Assembly: GCA_965248805.1 (NCBI GenBank)
Contig: CBDFKJ010000009.1
Coordinates: 868,001-932,000, forward strand
DNA length: 64,000 nucleotides
Direction: 5' to 3'
Source: CBDFKJ01 sp965248805
Lineage (GTDB): Bacteria > Pseudomonadota > Alphaproteobacteria > UBA6615
Within the stretch, counting starts at the first letter, position 1. Each line of letters starts with the position of its first letter. The position numbers and the translations under genes are program-made. The notes under the pieces were generated by a model. The model saw nothing but the letters and a program-made list of their open reading frames with translations, did no database searches and was not told the origin of the DNA. Shown in pieces: positions 35,205 through 41,441 of this stretch.

Positions 35205-36208
35205 GCTAATTTCCTCCAGCCTTCGTAAGTTCTATCGTCTCTAATCCCATCTTGCGCCCCCACGGATGTTTGCACCTTGACGCGCATGAGGGTCCCTTCG
35301 GACACAAAACCATAGCACCCCCCGGCTGTTCCTTCCACTATAGCCCGAGGGATAGAGAACGAGACCGGTTGATTTTCGGTTGCCTCGGCAAGCAAAGCCT
35401 GCGGCGTGTACGGCTCTAACAGTTTGAGTTCGTGAGCGTAGCTCAGGTGGATTTTCCTTAATAACTTGTAAAGTTTGTCGGACGGCTTTTCGATTTTGAG
35501 TCCCAGATCAGCAGCTTCGCGCCGATTGATCGTATAATCGTGGCTTCCAGAATCTGCACAAAGAAAGTCAATGATCGAATTTATTTTTTCTGCGTCGCTG
35601 ACTTGGCGGGGGAGCAACTTTTCTGCCAAGAACCGAATTTGAGCTTGTGATCTAAATATTTCACCAAGAACTAATGGGTGAATGTGGCTAGCTAAATTTA
35701 TAAGGATTGACGAAAGTTCCTTTTCCCCTTTGATATTAAGCACTTTCTGGGCTGCGTCTAAGTAGCCCAAAACGCTCTCAACACTGACTGGTACTTGCTT
35801 GGGTTGGCCACCCATGTTTGCTTGTGGATTCAGCGGATTGCTTACGCTTGGGTCGATGGGGCCCAAGGCTGCCTGCTTCGTCATGACCAAACGCTCGGCA
35901 CCGATAGAGATTAGCGTGCCTGCACTCAGAGCCTTCATTGGGATCAGGACCTCAAACTCGTCACAGAACATGCGAATAAGGTTCACTATACGCCACGCCG
36001 CGAGTGTCTGGCCTCCGTTGGTGTGAAGAATTAGAGATATGCGTTCGGTCGTTCCTATCTTCTCGAGGAGGTCGACGAATGGATCAATACAATCCTGAGA
36101 AATGGCGGTTTCCATACCTTTACGGTCGCCCGTTATGAACGACAGCACTTTGGTGTCGCGATCCTGCTCTATGAGGGTGTAAAGCTCTCTTCGATCTGAA
36201 TAGTTCAT
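35201..36208 (-). CDS. SDH-type (ClpP/SppA-like) serine protease
   Basis: 335 residues from ATG 36208 after GGAGG. The first 125 residues carry the serine-dehydrogenase-proteinase/ClpP-fold signature: oxyanion segment LHTNGGQTLAA (61-71), nucleophile region KALSAGTLISIGAERLVMT (92-110, Ser95) and ALGPIDPSV. The rest is helical, with RREAADLGLKIEKPSDKLY resembling the C-terminal part of such proteins. No signal peptide or membrane segment, so probably cytoplasmic. Markedly more AT-rich than the prophage. Lies downstream of cI in the same direction, where lysogenic-conversion genes are common. Confidence 0.75.
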   Translation of the reverse strand: MNYSDRRELYTLIEQDRDTKVLSFITGDRKGMETAISQDCIDPFVDLLEKIGTTERISLILHTNGGQTLAAWRIVNLIRMFCDEFEVLIPMKALSAGTLISIGAERLVMTKQAALGPIDPSVSNPLNPQANMGGQPKQVPVSVESVLGYLDAAQKVLNIKGEKELSSILINLASHIHPLVLGEIFRSQAQIRFLAEKLLPRQVSDAEKINSIIDFLCADSGSHDYTINRREAADLGLKIEKPSDKLYKLLRKIHLSYAHELKLLEPYTPQALLAEATENQPVSFSIPRAIVEGTAGGCYGFVSEGTLMRVKVQTSVGAQDGIRDDRTYEGWRKLA

Positions 36209-36384
36209 CGAACCTCCGTTCTAGAACTGCCAATCACGGTGGTGAGCGCTTCGTCTCTCACACCCTCCGCGCGAACCAGATCACCCGGTCGATGATGTTC
36301 ACTTCCTCGGCGGTGCATTCGTGTCATTCCGCAGACTCATCCGGCGTTTCTTCGATGCGGCTTGATCCCACAGCGAGCGAATCG
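36209..36384. other. Spacer between the membrane peptide and protease genes
   Basis: 176 bases without a supportable gene. On the minus strand one frame reads CTAEEVNIIDRVIWFARRV before a stop, resembling the end of a phage gene, but there is no start codon and a stop lies just upstream, so it looks like a remnant. No clear terminator was seen, so transcription from the repressor operon may continue into the protease gene. Confidence 0.4.
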
Positions 36385-36504
36385 CTATCGTGATCCTTGA
36401 ATTGTAAGGGTAGAGACGCTCTGCGCCGAAATCTTAATCCGGCTGCGTCGCACACCCGCCACCAACACGCCGACCAGCATCACCGCCGCAAGCGTTTGCC
36501 GCAT
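36385..36504 (-). CDS. 39-residue single-pass membrane peptide
   Basis: ATG 36504 preceded by a strong ribosome-binding site AAGGAGG located at the end of the repressor gene. The peptide has one hydrophobic segment (TLAAVMLVGVLVAGV) followed by a basic stretch RRSRIKI and a polar tail ending QGSR; stop TAG 36385-36387. It would be translated from the cI transcript in lysogens. Function unknown; small membrane proteins in this position can act in superinfection exclusion. Confidence 0.6.
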   Translation of the reverse strand: MRQTLAAVMLVGVLVAGVRRSRIKISAQSVSTLTIQGSR

Positions 36505-36519
36505 AATGGGCTGCCTCCT

Positions 36520-37236
36520 TCACCTGTCGAAGTCCATCATCAGTTGCCGGACGACCCCGCATATCGTCGCCTCTCTAGTTATCTCTGTGATGGGATAGCG
36601 CCCATTCAGAGGTTTGAGATATCGGCGGGCGCCGTCAATCACCAGTTGCTTGAACGTGGCGTCCTGGCTGTCTTCAAGCTTAGCGATGACATATGAGCCG
36701 TTTCGGGCCTCTTGGTTCGGCTCCACACAGATAACGGAGCCGTCCGGGAAACTGTCGCCGTCTAGCGCCTGCATGCTGTCGCCCTCGATTCTGAGTGCAT
36801 AGGCTCGACCGCTGTACCGCCTCGTGACTGGCACGAGCCGCTCGTATTCTCCGGGCTCATATGGGTCCGCGACTTCTGCCCATGCCCCCGCCCGAACCCA
36901 TGAGATGAGCGGCAGATAGTAGACGGTTTCGGGCCCGGGCGAGACGTTTGCGTAATTCGCGACCTGTTCATCGGACGGAGCGACCACCGTGCGTGGTGAG
37001 TGACTAGGTGTTTCTTCGTTGTCAACCCGTTGAGAAGGCAGCTCGGGAAGGAGATCGGCGGGTCTGCATTGAAGCGCGATAGCAATGCGCTCCATCCAGT
37101 AGGTTGAAAGCCGCCGTTGGCCCTTTTCAAGGCGGCCAATCTGCTGATTCGTCGTCCCTACTTGCTGCGCCAGATCTTCTTGAGAAAGCTCGGCAAGCTT
37201 CCGCAATTCCCTGAGCCGGTTGGGCGCACTACTCAT
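36520..37236 (-). CDS. CI-type phage repressor (HTH + S24 peptidase)
   Basis: 238 residues from ATG 37236; the frame is open further upstream, but that part covers the operators. Residues 7-60 are an HTH_3 domain (LSQEDLAQQVGTTNQQIGRLEKGQRR). The C-terminal S24 domain has Ser154 in GDSMQ and Lys186 in SYVIAK, and an Ala116-Gly117 pair in WVRAGAW fits the self-cleavage site, so RecA-stimulated induction is likely. It is transcribed leftward from the operator region and presumably represses both early promoters. Confidence 0.9.
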   Translation of the reverse strand: MSSAPNRLRELRKLAELSQEDLAQQVGTTNQQIGRLEKGQRRLSTYWMERIAIALQCRPADLLPELPSQRVDNEETPSHSPRTVVAPSDEQVANYANVSPGPETVYYLPLISWVRAGAWAEVADPYEPGEYERLVPVTRRYSGRAYALRIEGDSMQALDGDSFPDGSVICVEPNQEARNGSYVIAKLEDSQDATFKQLVIDGARRYLKPLNGRYPITEITREATICGVVRQLMMDFDR

Positions 37237-37247
37237 TTCAAGATGAT

Positions 37248-37309
37248 CCACCGAAACGGTTGATAGAGCCACGACCAATATGGTTGACAATAATCAACCG
37301 TTATGGTTG
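37248..37309. promoter_or_regulatory. Three-operator cI/cro control region (OR-like)
   Basis: Three 15-bp dyad sites: CCACC-GAAAC-GGTTG (37248-37262), CGACC-AATAT-GGTTG (37272-37286) and CAACC-GTTAT-GGTTG (37295-37309; perfect palindromic arms). Centre-to-centre distances are 24 and 23 bp, close to two helical turns, as in lambda OR. TTGACA (37284-37289) overlaps the middle site and may be the rightward -35. The sites lie between the divergent cI and cro starts. Confidence 0.75.
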
Positions 37310-37318
37310 CTTCGTGCC

Positions 37319-37531
37319 ATGAACCTCTCTGAATATCTATCCGACCACGGACTGAGCCCCGCGAAATTTGCCGAACGCATCGGTGTCACCGACGAGAGCA
37401 TTCGCCGCTACGCCCACGGTCAGCGTTACCCGCGCCCTGAGATCATGCGCCGCATTGTCGCGACCACAGACGGCGCCGTAGGCCCCGAGGATTTCCTGGA
37501 CGCCCACGCAGATGAAGGGGAGGCGGCGTGA
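37319..37531 (+). CDS. Cro-like HTH regulator
   Basis: 70 residues from ATG 37319. Most of the protein is a helix-turn-helix (LSPAKFAERIGVTDESIRRYAHGQRYPRPEIMRRI), divergently transcribed from the repressor across three operators, the classical Cro position. The in-frame start at 37280 would run through the operators and is rejected. The tail EDFLDAHADEGEAA ends at GTGATG, coupling to the next frame. Confidence 0.8.
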   Translation: MNLSEYLSDHGLSPAKFAERIGVTDESIRRYAHGQRYPRPEIMRRIVATTDGAVGPEDFLDAHADEGEAA

Positions 37532-37671
37532 TGGTAGAGGCTGGCGCATACACGGTTCCGGCTAGTGCGGTTCGTCGTCTGGAGGATCGAGTCGACTCTC
37601 CCGGTCGCCGTGACCCGCTGCGGCGTTGGCGCGCAGGACTTCGTCGACGAGGCGGAGGGGGAGGCGGCGTG
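37532..37671. repeat. Degenerate copy of the cro 3' end
   Basis: The 18-bp sequence GGGGAGGCGGCGTGATGG occurs at 37517-37534 and again at 37658-37675. Upstream of the second copy a frame reads QDFVDEAEGEAA then TGA, paralleling EDFLDAHADEGEAA then TGA at the end of cro. The segment therefore looks like a partial tandem duplication of the cro tail. The frame from ATG 37531 across it (basic, LRRRGGGGGG) is probably not a real protein. Confidence 0.4.
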
Positions 37672-37854
37672 ATGGAGGAAACGACCAAGGTCGACCTACG
37701 GGGCCTCGCGGAGGCTAACCTCAACATGGCCGAGCGATCTCTGATCTGGGAGACGGCGGCGCGGTTGCACCCGTTGGACGCGGGTGTTGACACATTCGCT
37801 GACACTGTGGCCGCGGTTGCCTCAATCTATTTGGCGTTTCGGGACGGCAAATGA
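37672..37854 (+). CDS. Hypothetical phage protein
   Basis: 60 residues from ATG 37672 (GTG 37669 also possible) behind GGGGAGGCGG: EETTKVDLRGLAEANLNMAERSLIWETAARLHPLDAGVDTFADTVAAVASIYLAFRDGK. Mostly helical, no recognised family. The same frame extends upstream to 37528 but the added part is low-complexity and lies in a repeat, so the internal start is preferred. Confidence 0.5.
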   Translation: MEETTKVDLRGLAEANLNMAERSLIWETAARLHPLDAGVDTFADTVAAVASIYLAFRDGK

Positions 37855-37933
37855 CTATCGCCGTGCCGCCCTCTTTGCCTCTTCGTATCATCGGAGGTGT
37901 CTCCGCCCCACTGCGGGCGAGCGCGGTGTGACC

Positions 37934-38203
37934 ATGACGCGGCACCGAACGAGTTTCCGTCAGCCTGCCTCCGAATCGCGGCGCCCAGGGGCCTCGCCGC
38001 GCACAAAGCTGATCCTCGTGGCTAGGAACCACCGCCCACGGTTGACGGACGCCCGCAGGCGTTTGGCGGTAAGGGCAGCCAGGCCCCTCACTCTTACGGA
38101 TGACGACTTCCACAGCCGGACCGTACCCGCACCGGCCGCGCCGGTCGTGGCCAATCGCCGGTGCCGGAATGGACACGATAACCGCGCGGGAGGCGGGAGA
38201 TGA
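37934..38203 (+). CDS. Hypothetical basic phage protein
   Basis: 89 residues from ATG 37934 (GTG 37928 just upstream). Very basic (RHRTSFRQPASESRRPGASPRTKL), no recognised domain. Supported mainly by its ATGA overlap with the next gene; a long antisense frame covers the same bases. Frame choice is uncertain. Confidence 0.4.
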   Translation: MTRHRTSFRQPASESRRPGASPRTKLILVARNHRPRLTDARRRLAVRAARPLTLTDDDFHSRTVPAPAAPVVANRRCRNGHDNRAGGGR

Positions 38204-38694
38204 CCAAGCGCCGTGACGTCGGCTCGGTAGACGAAGAGGTCCTGGCCTGCATCAACGCTCATGCGCCCAACGACATTCATGAGGCGACCGGCAAGACGGC
38301 CGGCCTGTTCCGCAAGGTCAGCGATCCCGACAGCAGCTACCAGTTGCACTTCATCGACGCCGTGCGACTGGCGGCGCTGGACATGCGCCACGGCCGCGAG
38401 CCGCGGCTGCTGATCTGCATGGAGCGGTTGGCGCGCGCGCACGCCGAGGATCTGGGCGGCGCGGTGCCGTCCAGCGCCGATCTCGGCCGGCTGGTGCATC
38501 ACGCCGGCGCCGAGCTGGGCCAAGTGCACAGCGCCATCCTGGAAATGGACGCCGACGGCTGCCGCCACGCCGAGGAACTGCACACCGTCAAGCGGCAGAC
38601 CGCCGACGTGCAGCGCATGTGCGAACGCATCCAACAAGCGTGCGACCGCGACCTGGCGGTGCACCGGCGGCTGCACTCGGTGGCGGCGGAATGA
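38200..38694 (+). CDS. Phage regulatory-like protein
   Basis: 164 residues (TKRRDVGSVDEEVLACINAHAPNDIHEATGKTAGLFRKVSDPDSSYQLHFIDAVRLAALD). The pattern of a helical N-terminus with SDP..SYQL..F.DAV..D resembles early regulatory proteins of other prophages that replace CII in this position; this is a resemblance I recall, not a domain match. The C-terminal half is helical and rich in His and Arg. The start overlaps the previous stop (ATGA). Confidence 0.6.
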   Translation: MTKRRDVGSVDEEVLACINAHAPNDIHEATGKTAGLFRKVSDPDSSYQLHFIDAVRLAALDMRHGREPRLLICMERLARAHAEDLGGAVPSSADLGRLVHHAGAELGQVHSAILEMDADGCRHAEELHTVKRQTADVQRMCERIQQACDRDLAVHRRLHSVAAE

Positions 38695-38943
38695 AGATCC
38701 GTCAGGGTGGACGCCGCGCGGGCGACGGGCGCGGCCCCCGCGCAAACGCTCAGGTGCAAAGGTCAAGCCGGTGCCATCATCGGGTGCCACAATCGGGGAT
38801 GGCGCAGCATACCAAGCGGCCATGCAGAGCCTCGCATCGGCTTATCGGTCTAATCAGGGCCAATGGCCGCAATCCCCATTGCGTTCCTCCCGGCAGAGAC
38901 GGCGCCCGCACCCCCACGTGGGCGCCGTCTCGCGCTTCGGTGA
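38695..38943. other. Ambiguous stretch with a perfect 12-bp hairpin
   Basis: Two frames are open here (from ATG 38691 and GTG 38771) but neither product resembles a known protein, and neither is preferred. GAGACGGCGCCC (38896-38907) and GGGCGCCGTCTC (38920-38931) form a perfect 12-bp stem with a 12-base loop; without a T-run it may be a Rho-dependent terminator, an RNA element or a protein-binding site. Confidence 0.4.
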
Positions 38944-39078
38944 ATGCATGACCCGGCAGCAGTCCCGGCTCCATGCCTTGAGCGGGACGGTCACATCACG
39001 CGCAGACCGGGCCACGTTCGCATTGCCGAGCTGACGTGCCCGGCGTGCGGCGCCGCCGTCGCATCCGGCACGGCGTAG
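38944..39078 (+). CDS. Small CPxCG zinc-ribbon-like protein
   Basis: 44 residues from ATG 38944: MHDPAAVPAPCLERDGHI, then RIAELTCPACGAAVASGTA and stop TAG. A single CPAC knuckle near the end of a very short protein is common in phage early regions. Ribosome-binding site weak. Function unknown. Confidence 0.45.
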   Translation: MHDPAAVPAPCLERDGHITRRPGHVRIAELTCPACGAAVASGTA

Positions 39079-39105
39079 AAATCAATTTCAGGAAAGGACA
39101 CTCGC

Positions 39106-39444
39106 ATGGCCAAAAAACTGAAAGACAACGGCGCCGGCGAGCCTGGTGTCGGGCACAACGTTGGCGAACTGAAGCGCGACCTGATGCTGGCGGCGCAAGA
39201 GATCGCCCGGATCGACGAGCAGATCGCCGAACTTAGGGCCGAGAAGAACCAGATCAAGCAGGCCAAGGTGAAGGCCCACGGCGTCAAGCTGGCCGACTTC
39301 AACACCGTGGCGCGCTGGCGGAGTCTCGAAAACAAGGATCGCAACGAGACCATCGACAACATCCGGCTGTGCTGCGAGGCGCTGGCGATCGGCGGGCAGG
39401 GGGATCTGTTCCCAGCTTCCCCCGAACTGCCGGAGGCGGCCTGA
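39106..39444 (+). CDS. Coiled-coil phage protein, possibly GapR (DUF2312)-like
   Basis: 112 residues behind AGGAAAGGA. A Gly-rich start (AGEPGVGHNVGE) leads to a coiled coil (QEIARIDEQIAELRAEKNQIKQAKVKAHGVKLADFNTVARW) resembling GapR, the alphaproteobacterial DNA-overtwisting protein, although the match is only partial. The stop overlaps the next ATG by one base (TGATG). Confidence 0.6.
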   Translation: MAKKLKDNGAGEPGVGHNVGELKRDLMLAAQEIARIDEQIAELRAEKNQIKQAKVKAHGVKLADFNTVARWRSLENKDRNETIDNIRLCCEALAIGGQGDLFPASPELPEAA

Positions 39445-39926
39445 TGTCGAACCGCGTTCAGCTCGCCAACATTCGCGCCATGCCGGTGGGTGAGATCGCT
39501 GCCCTGACGGCCGAGCAGCTGGCGCTGCTGCAGGAGGACGCCGATGCAGCGCTCACGGCCGCCAGGACGCTCAAGGAATGGCTCGACGGCGCTATCGGCC
39601 TGCGTTTCGCGGAGAAGGCGCACACGGCACGGCACGACGCTGGCAAGGACACCGGCACGGTCCGGCTGGTCGAGGACGGCGTGGCCGTCATCGCCGACCT
39701 GCCGAAGCGCGTCGAGTGGGATCAGACCCGGCTCGCGGCATTGGTCGAGCGCATTCGCGCCGAGGGCGACGATCCGGCCGAGTACGTCGATGTCGCCTTC
39801 AAGGTCCCCGAACGCAAATACGCCGCCTGGCCGGGCGCGATCCGGGCCGCCTTCGAGGACGCCCGCACGGTGCGCACCGGCAAGCCCGTCTTCAAGCTGA
39901 CGCTCGCGAAGGAGGGCGCGTCATGA
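39444..39926 (+). CDS. Phage protein upstream of the recombination ATPase
   Basis: 160 residues from ATG 39444. AEQLALLQEDADAALTAARTLKEWLDGAIGLRFAEKA and the segment TGTVRLVEDGVAVIADLPKRVEWDQ point to a mixed helical/strand protein often found beside phage recombination genes; no function is assigned. The stop overlaps the ATPase start by ATGA, so the two are probably made together. Confidence 0.65.
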   Translation: MSNRVQLANIRAMPVGEIAALTAEQLALLQEDADAALTAARTLKEWLDGAIGLRFAEKAHTARHDAGKDTGTVRLVEDGVAVIADLPKRVEWDQTRLAALVERIRAEGDDPAEYVDVAFKVPERKYAAWPGAIRAAFEDARTVRTGKPVFKLTLAKEGAS

Positions 39927-40819
39927 GCGGCCTTCCGATCATCTCGGCCGACGAGCGGCTCGCGGAGCGCCGCGGCATCAAGGGCGCCATCTTCGGGAAA
40001 TCCGGGATCGGCAAGACGTCGCTTCTCTGGACGCTGGAGCCCGGTGCCACGCTCTTTTTCGACCTCGAGGCCGGCGATCTCGCCATCGAGGGCTGGAAGG
40101 GCGACACCATCCGCCCGCGCACCTGGTCCGACTGCCGCGACTTTGCGGTCTTCATCGGCGGGCCGAACCCGGCGCTCCGCGACGACCAGGTCTACAGCCG
40201 GGCGCATTACGAGGCGGTGGCCGAGCGTTTCGGCGACCCCGCCGCGCTCGATCGTTACGAGACCGTGTTCATCGATTCGATCACGGTCGCCGGCCGGCTC
40301 TGCTTCCAGTGGTGCAAGGGCCAGCCCCAGGCGTTCTCGGACCGCAACGGCAAGCCCGACATGCGCGGCGCCTACGGTCTGCACGGCCAGGAGATGATCG
40401 CCTGGCTCACGCACCTGCAGCACACCAGAAACAAGAACGTCTGGTTCGTCGGCATCCTCGACGAGAAGCTCGACGACTTCAATCGCCGGGTCTTCTCGCC
40501 GCAGATCGAGGGCTCGAAGACCGGCAACGAGCTGCCCGGAATCGTTGATGAAGTCATAGTCATGGCCGAGATCGGCCAGGCCGACGCCGATCCCTACCGG
40601 GGCTTCGTCTGCCGCACCCTCAACCCGTTCGGCTATCCCGCCAAGGACCGCAGCGGGCGTCTCGATGCGATCGAGGAACCCCATCTCGGCCGCCTCATGA
40701 CCAAGATCGGTGGCCCTGTCAGACCGGCGAGCGAGAGGCTGGAGTTTGGCCGCACCGCCTCATCGCCCGCCGATACCCTCGTCACGCAGGGAGACGATCA
40801 AGGAGCAGCCCAACCATGA
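39923..40819 (+). CDS. Phage RecA-like ATPase (AAA_24 / Sak4-type)
   Basis: 298 residues. Walker A GKSGIGKTSLL near residues 25-35, FFDLEAGDLAIEGW next, and a Walker B-like VFIDSITVAGRL; HLQHTRNKNVWFVGILDE follows. This is the layout of phage Sak4-like recombinases that support single-strand annealing. It is followed by a probable ssDNA-associated protein and a helicase, a recombination module. The predicted activity is by family only. Confidence 0.82.
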   Translation: MSGLPIISADERLAERRGIKGAIFGKSGIGKTSLLWTLEPGATLFFDLEAGDLAIEGWKGDTIRPRTWSDCRDFAVFIGGPNPALRDDQVYSRAHYEAVAERFGDPAALDRYETVFIDSITVAGRLCFQWCKGQPQAFSDRNGKPDMRGAYGLHGQEMIAWLTHLQHTRNKNVWFVGILDEKLDDFNRRVFSPQIEGSKTGNELPGIVDEVIVMAEIGQADADPYRGFVCRTLNPFGYPAKDRSGRLDAIEEPHLGRLMTKIGGPVRPASERLEFGRTASSPADTLVTQGDDQGAAQP

Positions 40820-41433
40820 CTGGAGCCTGGAACGACTTCAACGATGCGGAAGAGCAACGGTCCTACGACATCATTCCCAAGGGCACCATCGCGCCCGTCC
40901 GCATGACCATCAAGCCCGGCGGCTACGACGATCCCTCGCAAGGTTGGACCGGTGGCTACGCCACCCGCAACGCAACGACGGGCTCGGTCTATGTCAACGC
41001 CGAGTTCGCGCTCCTCGAGGGCCCGCATGCGCGCCGACGCGCATGGAGCCTGATCGGCCTCTCGAGCCCCAAGGGTCCCGAGTGGGGAAACATGGGCCGC
41101 TCGTTCGTGCGCGGCATTCTCAACTCGGCGCGCGGGCTGTCCGACAAAGACACTTCGCCGCAGGCGCAGACCGCACGGCGCATTAGCGGGTTTGCCGATC
41201 TGGACGGCATCGAGTTCCTGGCCAAAATCGACGTCGGCAAGGATCAGAACGGCGATCCCAAGAACGAGATCCGCTTTGCGGTGACGCACAACCACAGGGA
41301 TTGGGAGGCATACCAGCAAGCCGGCGGCCAGTGGTGTCCGGGCGCGCCGGCCGCGTCAGCCACCCAGGCATCAGCAACACAACCAGCGGCGCCCCGGCCG
41401 GCCAACCCGAACCGTCCCGCCTGGGCGCAGTAG
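40816..41433 (+). CDS. Phage recombination-associated protein, possibly ssDNA-binding
   Basis: 205 residues: AWNDFNDAEEQRSYDIIPKGTIAPVRMTIKPGG then a beta-rich core (SVYVNAEFALLEGPHARRRAWSLIGLSS) and a Pro/Ala-rich, flexible tail ending PANPNRPAWAQ. The OB-like strand pattern plus disordered tail, next to a Sak4-type ATPase, suggests a single-strand-binding role, but no family signature was recognised. Confidence 0.6.
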   Translation: MTGAWNDFNDAEEQRSYDIIPKGTIAPVRMTIKPGGYDDPSQGWTGGYATRNATTGSVYVNAEFALLEGPHARRRAWSLIGLSSPKGPEWGNMGRSFVRGILNSARGLSDKDTSPQAQTARRISGFADLDGIEFLAKIDVGKDQNGDPKNEIRFAVTHNHRDWEAYQQAGGQWCPGAPAASATQASATQPAAPRPANPNRPAWAQ

Positions 41434-41441
41434 GCAGCCCG

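Noticed and set aside
35007..36208. Classical toxin-antitoxin pair
   Set aside because: The gene order (335-residue protease first, small protein second) and absence of a DNA-binding or known toxin fold do not support this; the rexAB-position hypothesis fits better.
36397..36696. Plus-strand 99-codon ORF
   Set aside because: It lies antisense to the repressor C-terminus and the membrane-peptide gene, with no ribosome-binding site or domain.
37960..38823. Minus-strand 287-codon ORF in the early rightward region
   Set aside because: It opposes the direction of all neighbouring genes and covers the better supported gene at 38200-38694.
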